Assembly: GCF_009017495.1 (NCBI RefSeq)
Contig: NZ_CP044990.1
Span: forward strand, 1,321,001 to 1,385,000
From: Deinococcus sp. AJ005
GTDB taxonomy: Bacteria; Deinococcota; Deinococci; Deinococcales; Deinococcaceae
Direction: 5' to 3'
Length of the DNA: 64,000 nucleotides
This document shows, piece by piece, positions 39,680 to 49,937 of the stretch (position 1 is the stretch's first letter; every line of letters begins with the position of its first letter). The translations under genes were made by a program, and so were the position numbers. The notes beneath the pieces were generated by a model. It was not told the DNA's origin, searched no databases, and saw only the letters and a list, made by a program, of their open reading frames with translations.

Positions 39680-40966
39680 GTGTTTGCGCGTGTAGGCGAG
39701 TGGCGGATCAATACTTTCAGGGCGCTGGGGCATCCCAACTACCGCCGCTACTGGCTCTCGCAGTTGCTGTCGCTGGTGGGATCGTGGATGCAGACCACCG
39801 CGCAGCAGTATCTGGTACTGGAACTGTCCGGGGGCAGCAGCGCGGCGCTGGGCTACGTGACGGTGGCGCAGTTTATGCCCAGCCTGCTGCTCTCTCTGTT
39901 CGCCGGGGCCATCGTGGACCGCGTCCCCCGGCGGCGGGTGCTGCTGACCACCCAGTTCGTGCTGCTGACCACCGCCCTGACGCTGGCGATCACCACCCAC
40001 CTAGGCGTGGTGTCGCTGCCCTTGGTCATGATCCTGGCTTTCGTGTCGGGCTGTGCCAATGCCTTCGACATGCCCGCCCGCCAGAGCATGGTGGTGGACT
40101 TCGTGCCGCGCGAGGCTGTGACCAACGCGGTGGCCCTGAACAGTCTGTCCTTCAACGTCAGTCGCACGCTGGGGCAGGCGCTGTTCGGGGTGGTGGCGGT
40201 GCTGGGCGTCCAGCTTCTGGCCGGTGGGGACGCCACGAACATCGCCCGGCTGGCCTTTCCCTTCTACCTGAACGTGGCGTCGTTCGGGGCCGTGATCTAT
40301 GTGCTGGCCACGCTGCCTTTCCCGGCGCGTCCCGGCGTGCAGCGCGGCAAGGTGGGCGACGACATCCGCGAGGGCCTGCGCTACGTACGCGCCACGCCCA
40401 GCGTCCGCAACGTGATGTTGCTGGTGGGACTGCTGAGCCTGACCGTCATCAACTTCAACGTGATCATCCCCTACTTTGCCCGCGTGGTCTACGGCGAGCG
40501 TGAGGCGGCCTTCGGCCTGCTATCGGCGTTCTTCGGTGTGGGCGCGATGGGCGGCGCGCTGTGGCAGGCCAGCAAGCCCAATCCGGTGCGGAACCTGCGG
40601 TACGGCGCACTGATTCTGATCGCCAGCACCGTTGCGCTGGCCCTGACCCCTGGCTCCACGCTGGCCGCGCCAGTCCTGGCCGCCTGCGGTTTCGGGATGC
40701 TCACGCTGCTGGTCAGCGCCAACAGCACCGTGCAACTGACCATCCCGGACCACCTGCGCGGACGGGTGATGAGCCTGTATTCCTTCGTGCTGGTGGGAAT
40801 GGGACCGCCCGGCGCGCTGCTGTCCAGCGCATTGATCAATAAAGACGGCCCGCTCGGCTCGCGCTGGGGATTGATCGTGCTGGCGGCGCTGGGCCTGATC
40901 TCTCTGCTGGCGCTGTGGCGCAGGCTGCCGCGCAAGTTGGAAGAGCCGAAAGTGGCAGCCGACTGA
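39680..40966 (+). CDS. MFS transporter (enterobactin exporter/EntS-like family)
   Basis: 428 residues with a GTG start. Twelve hydrophobic segments. The opening RALGHPNYRRYWLSQLLSLVGSWMQTTAQQYLVLELS is typical of the MFS_3 (EntS-like) group. GAIVDRVPRRRVLL is the loop 2-3 MFS motif (GxxxDRxxRR). DMPARQSMVVDFVPREAVTNAVALNSLSFNVSR is also strongly conserved in this group, which includes macrolide and siderophore exporters. The substrate is unknown. Leaderless start. Confidence 0.9.
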   Translation: MFARVGEWRINTFRALGHPNYRRYWLSQLLSLVGSWMQTTAQQYLVLELSGGSSAALGYVTVAQFMPSLLLSLFAGAIVDRVPRRRVLLTTQFVLLTTALTLAITTHLGVVSLPLVMILAFVSGCANAFDMPARQSMVVDFVPREAVTNAVALNSLSFNVSRTLGQALFGVVAVLGVQLLAGGDATNIARLAFPFYLNVASFGAVIYVLATLPFPARPGVQRGKVGDDIREGLRYVRATPSVRNVMLLVGLLSLTVINFNVIIPYFARVVYGEREAAFGLLSAFFGVGAMGGALWQASKPNPVRNLRYGALILIASTVALALTPGSTLAAPVLAACGFGMLTLLVSANSTVQLTIPDHLRGRVMSLYSFVLVGMGPPGALLSSALINKDGPLGSRWGLIVLAALGLISLLALWRRLPRKLEEPKVAAD

Positions 40967-41030
40967 CCTGGCCGCCATCTCACCCCCTCTTTCTCAACCC
41001 GGTTCAAATCCTGCCCCGCGCGCAGACTGT

Positions 41031-41036
41031 TATGCT
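41031..41036 (+). promoter_or_regulatory. -10 box (TATGCT) of the 53-residue gene
   Basis: TATGCT ends exactly 6 nt before the ATG at 41043; this is the main support for that small gene. Confidence 0.6.
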
Positions 41037-41042
41037 TCACAC

Positions 41043-41204
41043 ATGGTTTCAGACCGCACCCACGAACATTCGCAAGTGCTGATCACCTGGACGCTGATCG
41101 TGATCGGCATCGGCGCGGTGATCGGCATCGGCACCGCCGCCGCTCTGATGGCGCGCAAGGATCGGCCCCTGCTCGACGATCCCGACGCGCCGCTGTTCAT
41201 CTGA
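41043..41204 (+). CDS. Single-pass membrane microprotein (53 residues)
   Basis: 53 codons: MVSDRTHEHSQVLITW, a hydrophobic helix (about 13-36, with repeated VIGIG) and an acidic tail RKDRPLLDDPDAPLFI. A TATGCT box 6 nt before the ATG matches the local leaderless pattern. An intrinsic terminator follows 22 nt after the stop, so the gene is a complete transcription unit. No family is recognised. Function unknown; a topology with the N-terminus out and the basic RK inside is plausible. Confidence 0.72.
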   Translation: MVSDRTHEHSQVLITWTLIVIGIGAVIGIGTAAALMARKDRPLLDDPDAPLFI

Positions 41205-41225
41205 GGGCACTGGCCCCTCGCCCCC

Positions 41226-41256
41226 AACCCCTCTTCTCAGTGAAGAGGGGTTTTCT
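41226..41256. terminator. Bidirectional terminator
   Basis: AACCCCTCTTC (41226-41236) pairs with GAAGAGGGGTT (41242-41252), followed by TTCTT. It lies between the microprotein gene and the convergent transporter. Confidence 0.88.
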
Positions 41257-41303
41257 TCTGCCCTCCCGCTCTGCTGGAACTCGATCTGCCGGAACTCGCT
41301 CTC

Positions 41304-43052
41304 CTAGAACGGCCACACGCGGGGAATGATCAGCAGGGAGACCGCGAACGTCACCAGCGTCAGGCCAGAGCCGACGCGCACGAAATCCATAAAGGTGTAG
41401 CGTCCGGGGCCGTAGACCAGCATGCACGACGGCTCCAGCGGCGTGATGAACGAGTTACTGGCCGCAATCGTGATCCCGATGATGAAGGGGCGCGGATCGT
41501 AACCCAGCGTCTTGGCCGTGCCAATCGCCAGCGGCAGCATCACCAGGGCCGCCGCCTGATTGCTCATCGGCTGGGTCAGGGCCACCGTGACCACGAACAG
41601 CGCGGCCAGCAGGCCATAGGGTCCCAGCGGTTCCAGCACACCCGACAGCGCCCCGGTCAGCACGCCCGCCGCCCCGGTGGCCTCGAAGGCCGTACCGAAG
41701 GCCAGCATGGAAGCGATTAGCACGATGATCGGCCATTCCACCGCGCCGTACGCCTCCTCCGGCGAGATCAGGCGGAAGATCAGGCTCAGGGCGACGGCCA
41801 CCACCACCGCCACCGACAGGGGCACGACACCGAATGCACCCAGACCCACGGCCCCCACGAACAGGGCCACCGCCAGCGGCGCGCGGCGCGGGTCACGCAC
41901 GCGCTCGGTCAGGTCACCCATCACCGCCAGATCATCTCCCAGCGAGTCGATGCGGGCCGCATTCCCCTGGATCAGCAGCAGGTCGCCCACGGCCAGCCGC
42001 ACCCCCGCCAGCCGCTCGAAGTTCTGTGCGCGGCGGTGCAGCGCCAGCACCGAGACGCCGTAGCGTTCGCGGAAGCGGCCCTCCTTGAGCGTGCGCCCCA
42101 GCAGCGGCGAACCAGGGAGGACGACGGCCTCGATCAACCTCACGTCTCCGTCCTGGCCCGGCTCTGCGCGCAGCTTCTGCTCGGACTTGCTTACCACGCC
42201 CAGCGTACTTTTCCCGGCCAGGATGCGCTCGGTCTGGCCCTCCACCGCCAGCGTGTCGCCGGACTGGACCATAAAATCTGGCCCCGGCGCGTAGAAAGTC
42301 TGGTTGCCCCGGCGCACGGCCACCACCGTCAGTCCGTAGTCGCGCCCCAGCCCACTGTCGCGCAGCGCCCTGTCGGCCAGCGCACTGCCGGGGGCCACGG
42401 TCAGGTCGGCCAGATAGTCGCGCAACGAGTCTTCCAGCGCGGGTTCGCGGTCTGGCAGCAGGCGGGGGGCTACGAAAAACAGATACAGCAACCCCACCAC
42501 GGCCACCGGCAACCCCACCCAGGCCAGCTCAAAAAAGCCTAGAGGTCTCTGCCCGGTGGTGGGCAGCGCTCCCGAGACCACCAGATTGGTGGTGGTGCCG
42601 ATCAGGGTGATGGTGCCGCCCAGAATGCTGGCGAAGGCCAGCGGCATCAGTGCCCGGCCCGCGCCGATGCCCGCCCGTTTGGACAGGCCCGCCACCACAG
42701 GTAAAAAGACGGCGGTGGTGGCCGTGTTGCTGGTAAATGCGCTGATCCCGGCCACCGTCCCCAGCAATCCGCGCAGCATGGCTGGGGCGTTGCGGGCGCG
42801 GCGGGCCAGTGACGTTCCGATCCACTCGATCACCCCCGCCCGCAGCAGCACCCGCGTCAGGATGAACAGCGAGGCCAGCGTGAGTACGGTGTCGCTGCCA
42901 AAGCCCGCGAATGCCTGCTTGGGTGTGACCAGCCCGGTCAGCAGCAGCCCCGAGAGCAGGCCCAGCGCGGTCACGTCCACCGGCAGCCATTCGGTGGCGA
43001 ACAGCACCAGCGCGGCCACGAACAGGATCAGAATCAGGGTTACGGGGTCCAT
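41304..43052 (-). CDS. SLC13/ArsB-type anion transporter with two TrkA-C (RCK_C) domains
   Basis: 582 residues. An ion-transporter fold is split by two cytoplasmic RCK_C domains (about 210-290, GSALADRALRDSGLGRDYGLTVVAVRRG; and 300-375, VVLPGSPLLGRTLKEGRFRERYGVSVLALHR). TSNTATTAVFLPVVAGL and TTTNLVVSGALP are the SNT-like signature hairpins of the divalent-anion/Na+ symporter family; TQPMSNQAAALVMLPLA is the second. Members carry sulfate, dicarboxylates or citrate; the substrate is not evident. About 11 membrane helices. Confidence 0.92.
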   Translation of the reverse strand: MDPVTLILILFVAALVLFATEWLPVDVTALGLLSGLLLTGLVTPKQAFAGFGSDTVLTLASLFILTRVLLRAGVIEWIGTSLARRARNAPAMLRGLLGTVAGISAFTSNTATTAVFLPVVAGLSKRAGIGAGRALMPLAFASILGGTITLIGTTTNLVVSGALPTTGQRPLGFFELAWVGLPVAVVGLLYLFFVAPRLLPDREPALEDSLRDYLADLTVAPGSALADRALRDSGLGRDYGLTVVAVRRGNQTFYAPGPDFMVQSGDTLAVEGQTERILAGKSTLGVVSKSEQKLRAEPGQDGDVRLIEAVVLPGSPLLGRTLKEGRFRERYGVSVLALHRRAQNFERLAGVRLAVGDLLLIQGNAARIDSLGDDLAVMGDLTERVRDPRRAPLAVALFVGAVGLGAFGVVPLSVAVVVAVALSLIFRLISPEEAYGAVEWPIIVLIASMLAFGTAFEATGAAGVLTGALSGVLEPLGPYGLLAALFVVTVALTQPMSNQAAALVMLPLAIGTAKTLGYDPRPFIIGITIAASNSFITPLEPSCMLVYGPGRYTFMDFVRVGSGLTLVTFAVSLLIIPRVWPF

Positions 43053-43294
43053 ACAGTCACCTGTGGATCATCGGAAGTAGGGGAGGAGCAGGGAAGTGGG
43101 ACAAAGGGGGTCTGGAACTGTCCAGAGTGTGCGCGGGGCCAGGGTTGGTCAGATGAGACGGTCTAGATCAGGTCTGATGGTGGCCCGGCTCCACTCCTCT
43201 GGGCAACCTGCTGCCGCGCGGTGGCACGGAAACGGCGGCGCTGATACTGTGATCCGACACAGGCCGCCTATCCCCGCCACCCAAAGGAGTCCCC

Positions 43295-43865
43295 ATGCCC
43301 ACCGTCCATGTCTTTGCCCGCGATCACATCAACACCGACGAGATCATTCCTGCCCGCCATCTGACCACCGACGTGGAGGCCGAACTGGCGAAATTTGCGA
43401 TGGAGGATTACGACAAGACCTTCGTGAAGCGCGTCCAGCCCGGCGATCTCATCGTGGCCGGGGCCGACTTCGGCTGTGGCAGCAGCCGCGAACACGCCGT
43501 CTGGGCCTTGCGCGGTGCGGGTGTCAGCGCAGTGATCGCGCCCAACTTCGCGCGTATCTACTACCGCAATTCCATCAACAACGGCTTTCTGGCGCTGGAA
43601 TGTGACGGCATCGTGGAAGCTTTTCAGGACGGCGACAATGCCGATCTGGACTTGCAGGCGGGTACCATTACCAACACGCGCACCGGGCAAGCTTTAACCT
43701 TCGTTCCTGTGCCGCAGTTCGCGCTGGACGTGCAGAAAGCGGGCGGCTGGCTGGAATACATGAAGGAACACGACGCCGCCGATCTGGAGGCCGAGACGTT
43801 GAAGGCAAAGAGTACCGAGGCAGGCCACGGCCACCCCGGCGAGCGTTCGGAAGAGGAGAAAACCC

Positions 43866-43873
<8 letters not shown>
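43295..43873 (+). CDS. leuD: 3-isopropylmalate dehydratase small subunit (LeuD2 type)
   Basis: 192 residues with AAAGGAG 6 nt before the ATG. The swivel domain of the aconitase superfamily is short, as in archaeal and thermophile Leu[13 protein letters not shown] at the N-terminus and [42 protein letters not shown] carry the substrate-binding GSSRE loop. The last about 30 residues are a charged extension. Overlaps leuB by 8 bases. Homoaconitase of the lysine alpha-aminoadipate route has a nearly identical small subunit, so the assignment to leucine rests mainly on the leuB neighbour. Confidence 0.87.
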
Positions 43874-44918
<1,045 letters not shown>

Positions 44919-44993
44919 CCGAACCAGGCAGTCCGGGGGCGGGGTGCTGGTTGGCCCCGCCTCTTTCTCGTTTTCCCCATGCCAGCCACACGC

Positions 44994-44999
44994 TATCCT
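44994..44999 (+). promoter_or_regulatory. -10 box (TATCCT) of the FAH gene
   Basis: TATCCT ends 6 nt before the ATG at 45006; decides the start against longer frames. Confidence 0.6.
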
Positions 45000-45005
45000 G
45001 CCCGC

Positions 45006-45758
45006 ATGCGACTGGTCAGAATGCAACACGGCGGCGGGGCTTCCTGGGGAGAAGTGGAGGGCGAAACGGTGCAGTTCACCGACGGTATGGGCGGGCCGCG
45101 CACGGGCCAGAGCGCTCCGCTGGACACGGCGGCGCTACTGGCTCCCGCCGAGCCGTCCAAGATCGTCTGCGTGGGCCGCAATTACCTGGACCACATCCGT
45201 GAGCTGGGCAACGACACGGGCGACTTGCCCACTGAACCCGGCATCTTCCTGAAAGGCCCCAACACCCTGGCCGAGCCGGGTGGCACAGTGGACGCCCCCG
45301 ACTGGAGCGACAACTTCCACTTCGAGGGTGAGCTGGCGCTGGTGATGGGGACGCGGGCGCAGGGGCTGACGCCGGAGAACGCGCTGGACGCCATTGCTGG
45401 GTACACCTGTGGGCTGGACCTTACCGCGCGGGACCGCCAGAAGACGGACCTGCAATGGTTCCGGGCCAAGGCGGCGGACCGCTTCTGCCCGCTGGGACCG
45501 TGGCTGGAAACCGAGCTGGACCCGGCGGACCTGCGCGTGCAGACCCGCGTGAACGGCGACACATTGCAAGACAGCCGCACCAGTCTGATGATCTTTGACG
45601 TGCCCGCGATCCTGGCCTACGTGACCCGCTTCGTGACGCTGGAGCCGGGCGACGTGGTGCTGACTGGTACGCCCTCGGGCGTCGGTCCCCTGAAGTCGGG
45701 CGACATGGTGGAAGTGGAGGTGGAGGGCATCGGGGTGCTGGTCACGCAGATCGGCTGA
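45006..45758 (+). CDS. Fumarylacetoacetate hydrolase (FAH) family protein
   Basis: 250 residues. The FAH fold begins at [17 protein letters not shown] (about 51-67). [12 protein letters not shown] gives the two metal-binding glutamates and [14 protein letters not shown] the third acidic ligand region. [29 protein letters not shown] is the highly conserved C-terminal strand set. Members hydrolyse or decarboxylate acylpyruvates and oxaloacetate, or isomerise HPCE-type intermediates; the substrate is not defined. Leaderless start. Confidence 0.92.
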   Translation: MRLVRMQHGGGASWGEVEGETVQFTDGMGGPRTGQSAPLDTAALLAPAEPSKIVCVGRNYLDHIRELGNDTGDLPTEPGIFLKGPNTLAEPGGTVDAPDWSDNFHFEGELALVMGTRAQGLTPENALDAIAGYTCGLDLTARDRQKTDLQWFRAKAADRFCPLGPWLETELDPADLRVQTRVNGDTLQDSRTSLMIFDVPAILAYVTRFVTLEPGDVVLTGTPSGVGPLKSGDMVEVEVEGIGVLVTQIG

Positions 45759-45803
45759 GGTCTGGTACCACCCGGATCTCGGCTGTTCCCCCAGCCCAGG
45801 CGC

Positions 45804-45809
45804 TAGCCT
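45804..45809 (+). promoter_or_regulatory. -10 box (TAGCCT) of the sulfur amino acid enzyme gene
   Basis: TAGCCT ends 6 nt before the GTG at 45816; selects it over a GTG at 45810. Confidence 0.6.
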
Positions 45810-45815
45810 GTGTGC

Positions 45816-47000
45816 GTGACTCCTGCCGACAAGCATGACTATGACCTGACCACCCTGGCTGCCCGCGCGGGCGAGGAGGCCAGGCCCAACGCCTCCGTGC
45901 CGCTCGTCGAGCCGATCTACCAGTCCACCGTCTACGCTTTTGCCGATCTGGACGCGCTGGACGGGGCCATGAGCGGCGCGGAACCTGCCGCCTTCTATTA
46001 CCGCAATGGCACCCCCAACGGCGCCACGCTGGAACGCGCCCTGGCCGTGCTGGAAGGCACTGAGGCCGCATTGGTGGCTGCCAGTGGGATGGCCGCGATC
46101 AGCGCCGCCTTTCTGGGGGTACTGAAAACAGGCGATCACGTCATCACCGACGCTCGCGTGTACGGCGTGACCTACGCCCTGCTGGCCGAGGAATTCCCGC
46201 GTCTGGGCATTGAGGTCTCCTTCGTGGATGCCTGCGATTTAAACGAGGTGGAGGCGGCCTTCCGTCCCAACACCAGACTTGTGCATGTCGAGAGCCTGAC
46301 CAATCCGCTGCTGACCGTGCCGGACGTGCCCGCCCTGGCAAAGCTGGCGCACGAGCGTGACGCGCTCCTCAGCGTGGACAACACCTTCGCCAGCCCCGCC
46401 GTCTTCCGCCCAGCCCTGCACGGTGCGGACCTGGTGACCCACAGTGTCAGCAAGTACCTCAGTGGGCATAGCACCGCGTTTGGCGGTGTGCTGTGTGCCC
46501 GCGCCGATTTGGTGGCGCTGGCCCGCACCCGCCTGTTGCGGCTGGGCGGCACCATGTCCGCCTTCGATGCTTGGATGACCATGCAGGGCCTCAAGACGTT
46601 GGGCCTGCGGATGCGGGCACATTCCGGCAACGCGCAGGCGGTGGCCGACGTGCTGGTCAACCACCCGCGCGTGGGGGCGGTCTACCACCCCGGCCTGTCC
46701 GATCACCCGCAGTTTCATCTGGCGATGGACCTGTATCCCAACGGCTTTGGCGGCATGCTGGCCGCCGACATCGAGGACGCCCCCGCGTTTGTCAAGGCGC
46801 TGGCGGGCCGCATTCCCCTGGCCCCCAGTCTGGCCGACGTGATCACCACCCTGTCTTGGCCGTGGGGTACCTCGCACCGCGCGCTGCCCGAGGCCGAGCG
46901 CCGCCGCCTGGGCATCACGCCGGGGCTGCTGCGGATCAGCGTGGGCATCGAGGACATCGGGGACCTGCTTGGAGATTTCGAGAGCGCGCTGGAAGGCTGA
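45816..47000 (+). CDS. Trans-sulfuration PLP enzyme (cystathionine gamma-synthase/lyase, methionine gamma-lyase family)
   Basis: 394 residues. Cys/Met-metabolism PLP family: [80 protein letters not shown] and [17 protein letters not shown], in which the Lys is the PLP Schiff base. C-terminal [21 protein letters not shown] ending is normal. Sequence does not separate synthase from lyase; the YxRxxNPT-like loop here reads YYRNGTPNG. Leaderless GTG start. The opposing gene begins its stop 3 bases away. Confidence 0.9.
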   Translation: MTPADKHDYDLTTLAARAGEEARPNASVPLVEPIYQSTVYAFADLDALDGAMSGAEPAAFYYRNGTPNGATLERALAVLEGTEAALVAASGMAAISAAFLGVLKTGDHVITDARVYGVTYALLAEEFPRLGIEVSFVDACDLNEVEAAFRPNTRLVHVESLTNPLLTVPDVPALAKLAHERDALLSVDNTFASPAVFRPALHGADLVTHSVSKYLSGHSTAFGGVLCARADLVALARTRLLRLGGTMSAFDAWMTMQGLKTLGLRMRAHSGNAQAVADVLVNHPRVGAVYHPGLSDHPQFHLAMDLYPNGFGGMLAADIEDAPAFVKALAGRIPLAPSLADVITTLSWPWGTSHRALPEAERRRLGITPGLLRISVGIEDIGDLLGDFESALEG

Positions 47001-47002
47001 AG

Positions 47003-47764
47003 TTAAGGCAGCGGCAGCCGGGTGGGAACGGGAGCCGCAAAGTCGGGCTTGAGTGGAGGAATCTGCTGTCTCAGGGGCCGGAGCGTTGTGGAACGGCAAC
47101 GGTCTACGCCCCGCTCGTCCGCTCTGAAGGCGGGCGTCTGGCCCGGTTTGACCCACAACTGGTACTGCCGGATGCTTCCCACCGCCGCTCCCTCAGATTG
47201 GCCGGGTTCGCACCTCTGCGTCGCCGCCGTGAAGCGGTAGGGCGTGGTGGGCAGGCCCCCGGCAGCCACCCGCCTGAAATCCCAGACGTTCAGCCACTTC
47301 AGGCCCACGCCCGCGTCTCCGAAGTTTTCCAGCATCGCCAGTTCGCGCAGGCCGTCGCGGTTGATGTCCAGCACACTGTAGACCTCGCTGATCGCGCTGG
47401 CCTCGAAAGCGACGTGCAGCACGGGTGTCCCGGCGCGCGTGATCAGCAGGCCCAGCGTGTCTCCCATGTAGATCAGGCAGGTCTGATAGACCAGCGCCGT
47501 TTCCTGCGCGCCCGCTTTCAGGAACGGTCCCGGCGCACGCCCAATCAGCTTCGGCGCTGCAAAACGCTCTCCCAGCGCGCAATCTTCTCCCCCGCGCAGG
47601 GCGGCTGCCCGTCCGATCAGCGCGCGTTCCCGGGGCGTGGCCTGCGGGGGCGTGAGTATCAGATCTGCGCTATACAGCACGCGCCAGCCTGCCTGGGCAT
47701 CTGCCCCGCCTCCCAGCAGCATCAAGGAGGCCAGGCCTGCCGTCACCCTTTTCAGGAGGTTCAT
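47003..47764 (-). CDS. Exported protein with a VCBS/FG-GAP-like repeat
   Basis: 253 residues. Signal peptide about 1-23 (LKRVTAGLASLMLLGGGADA). The middle contains EVYSVLDINRDGLRELAMLENFGDAG, an Asp-rich calcium loop like those of FG-GAP or VCBS repeats. Four cysteines (in EDCALG, QTCLIY, QRCEPG, DRCRST) could form two disulfides. No enzyme motif is seen. TTACGCT just before the ATG (5-6 nt) could be a leaderless -10 box. Function unknown; probably a surface or periplasmic binding protein. Confidence 0.75.
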   Translation of the reverse strand: MNLLKRVTAGLASLMLLGGGADAQAGWRVLYSADLILTPPQATPRERALIGRAAALRGGEDCALGERFAAPKLIGRAPGPFLKAGAQETALVYQTCLIYMGDTLGLLITRAGTPVLHVAFEASAISEVYSVLDINRDGLRELAMLENFGDAGVGLKWLNVWDFRRVAAGGLPTTPYRFTAATQRCEPGQSEGAAVGSIRQYQLWVKPGQTPAFRADERGVDRCRSTTLRPLRQQIPPLKPDFAAPVPTRLPLP

Positions 47765-47957
47765 GCTCCAGCGTAACAGGTGTGGGCCAACGGTCAGTCA
47801 GGGCGCAGCGCAGTTGGGGGCAGTGGGGGCGCGAACGGTCTGTGCCTGGAAGGAGTCGGTAGATTTTCCAACTGGATGGGGGAGGCTGTGCGTTCTTCCG
47901 CTGTGCCCTGGCTTGCTGCCCTGCTTTCCTGGCCCGCCAATTCAGAATCGGGCCGTC

Positions 47958-47963
47958 TATACT
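47958..47963 (+). promoter_or_regulatory. -10 box (TATACT) of the pseudokinase gene
   Basis: TATACT ends 7 nt before the GTG at 47971. Confidence 0.6.
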
Positions 47964-47970
47964 GGGCCGT

Positions 47971-49707
47971 GTGAAGCCCATTGGCCCCTACGTGGCAGTT
48001 CAAGCCCTGCCTCCCCCGGCGAATGGGGTGGCGGCGGCTGACAGCCCCATTCAGACCTTTCGGGCCACGGACCGGCTGACTGGAATTCCTGTTCTGCTGC
48101 ACATCCTTCCCTATGCACAGGGGCTGCCGGAGGTGCCGTTCTCGCCCCATCTTCTGCCGGTGGTAGACAGCGGTGTGGACGGCGAACAGGCGTATCTGGT
48201 GACCGAACTGCCGCTTCAGGCCCACCCTGCGCAGGACCCGGAACTGGCCGCGCGCGGCGCACTGGCGGCCCTGAGCGTCCTGCACGGGCGGGACATGACA
48301 CACGGCGGTGTCAGCGGGGCACAGCTCTGGAACCACGACGGTGGGGTCGCGCTGGCCGGGGCGGGCCTGCCCTGGCGCGAGGACGCCACCCCGCAGGGTG
48401 ACCTGAGCGATCTGGCCCTGACCTTGCAGGCGCTGGGTGCGCTACCGGAGGTCCTGCGGCCCCTGCTTGAGCAGCCCGGTTCCCTGAGCGCACACGAAGC
48501 GCTGGCACTGCTCGGCGGCGATGTGGCAGATCAGGAGCAGAAAACGGCGGGGCAGCAGGAAGCCGCAGCGGAGTTGCCTCTGGATCAGCCTGCCGCGCTG
48601 GGGCAGTCATTGGAAGAAGAGGCTGCAGCCACCCTGGCTGGGGCTTCCGACTCCGAGGTGTCGGGCGGCCAGCCTATTGTTCCGCTGACTTCCCCTGAGG
48701 AGGTTTCGCCTTTGCTCCCTGGCAAGGATGCGGCTTCCAGCCCGTCTGGGACCGGAGGGCGGGGAATCGGCGGCGAGGGGAGTGTCGTCGGATCTGCCCA
48801 GACTGGGGCGACAAGGCCCGTGTCTGAACAGGCACAGACTTCGGCGGTCTCTCCCTTCTCCAATGCGCCGACGGGGCAGTCGGAAACGCCGCAGGAGCGC
48901 CGCAGACGCCAGAACGACGAGCGCCAGGAGCAGGCCACGTTGGACAGCCAGGCCGCCGCTGAGCGCCGGGCGGCGTACCTGAAAGAACAGAGCGAACAGG
49001 AAACGCGTGAGATTGCACAGGCTGCCGAACTGGCCGCGCGGGGTGTACCGGTGCCCGAGCCGTTTCAGATGGGCTTCGCGGCTGAGAGTACGGGCGATGT
49101 GGGCGGGGCTGTTGCTGGTGTGCAAGCGCGTCAGGTTGAGCGTCTGCCTGCTTCACTACGCCGTCCGAGCGGGGAAGAGATAGACGGGACGGGTACGGTG
49201 CAGCGGCTCCCCAGTGCAGTCTCGACTGGGGGGACCCCAGCCCGGCGTGATCTTCCGCCGATCCGGATCGGCTGGGATGAGGACGACTCCTGGCGGGTGG
49301 TCCGAACCGCACCGAAGAGCAGTCAGCCCTCGCCACTGCTGCGCTGGGTGCCACTGGCGCTGGTGGTCATCGTGTTGCTGGGTGCGGCCCTGCTGTGGGC
49401 GCTGCGGCCCTCGCGCGCGGCCTCTACTGATGCTGATGACGCCGCTACGGGCGCACCCGCACCGTGCTGCAACGTGGACTTTACTTTGCGCGGCGCGGCG
49501 GGCGTCACGGCCCAGTTGAACGTCGTCTCGGCTCCGGCCAGCGCGAAACTGGCGGCGAACCAGACGCTGGGCCTCGCGCCAGGGAAGGTCAACTTTCCAG
49601 TTCAGGGGACGTACCAGTTGAACGTGGTTGCCGAGGGCTACCGGTCTGCGCCGCTGACCGTCGTCGTTCCACGCACGCAGCCCGTGACCATCGATTTGGG
49701 CAATTAG
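47971..49707 (+). CDS. Protein kinase-like (pseudokinase) membrane protein with C-terminal PEGA domain
   Basis: 578 residues with a GTG start. Residues about 5-190 follow a Hanks-kinase outline (FRATDRLTGIPVLLHILP, then LPVVDSGVDGEQAYLVTELPL, then ALSVLHGRDMTHGGVSGAQLWNHDGGVALAGAGLPW). The VAxK lysine, the HRD aspartate and the DFG motif are all absent, so catalysis is unlikely. A long low-complexity linker with a charged coiled segment (about 305-350, RRRRQNDERQEQATLDSQAAAERRAAYLKEQ) leads to one membrane helix (about 454-472) and an extracytoplasmic PEGA-like domain (about 490-578) with CC near its start. Perhaps a receptor-like scaffold. Confidence 0.8.
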   Translation: MKPIGPYVAVQALPPPANGVAAADSPIQTFRATDRLTGIPVLLHILPYAQGLPEVPFSPHLLPVVDSGVDGEQAYLVTELPLQAHPAQDPELAARGALAALSVLHGRDMTHGGVSGAQLWNHDGGVALAGAGLPWREDATPQGDLSDLALTLQALGALPEVLRPLLEQPGSLSAHEALALLGGDVADQEQKTAGQQEAAAELPLDQPAALGQSLEEEAAATLAGASDSEVSGGQPIVPLTSPEEVSPLLPGKDAASSPSGTGGRGIGGEGSVVGSAQTGATRPVSEQAQTSAVSPFSNAPTGQSETPQERRRRQNDERQEQATLDSQAAAERRAAYLKEQSEQETREIAQAAELAARGVPVPEPFQMGFAAESTGDVGGAVAGVQARQVERLPASLRRPSGEEIDGTGTVQRLPSAVSTGGTPARRDLPPIRIGWDEDDSWRVVRTAPKSSQPSPLLRWVPLALVVIVLLGAALLWALRPSRAASTDADDAATGAPAPCCNVDFTLRGAAGVTAQLNVVSAPASAKLAANQTLGLAPGKVNFPVQGTYQLNVVAEGYRSAPLTVVVPRTQPVTIDLGN

Positions 49708-49867
49708 CGTCCAGCCGAAGCGGGTGCCGATCTGGGCGACTTCCCCAATTTCCAAGTGAATCTGGGACACTTTCTGTCCCATGCGATCTTGGAGACGTTT
49801 GGCGCAGATGGTACTGATTCCATCTCGCGTCCCGATCCGCCCTGGCAGTTGTCTCCCCAAAAACCAA

Positions 49868-49897
49868 AAGAGGAAGCGCACGTTGCTGACGCCTCTT
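49868..49897 (-). terminator. Possible terminator of cdsA
   Basis: On the minus strand AAGAGG...CCTCTT with inner CG pairs is followed by TTGGTTTTTGG, about 40 nt after the cdsA stop. Confidence 0.5.
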
Positions 49898-49937
49898 GTT
49901 TCTGTTCTCGTTCTTTCGTCGCAATTTGATGTAACGA

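Noticed and set aside
41001..41011. GGTTCAAATCC, a tRNA T-arm-like motif
   Set aside because: The flanks do not form a 5-bp T stem or an acceptor stem, and no anticodon arm lies upstream.
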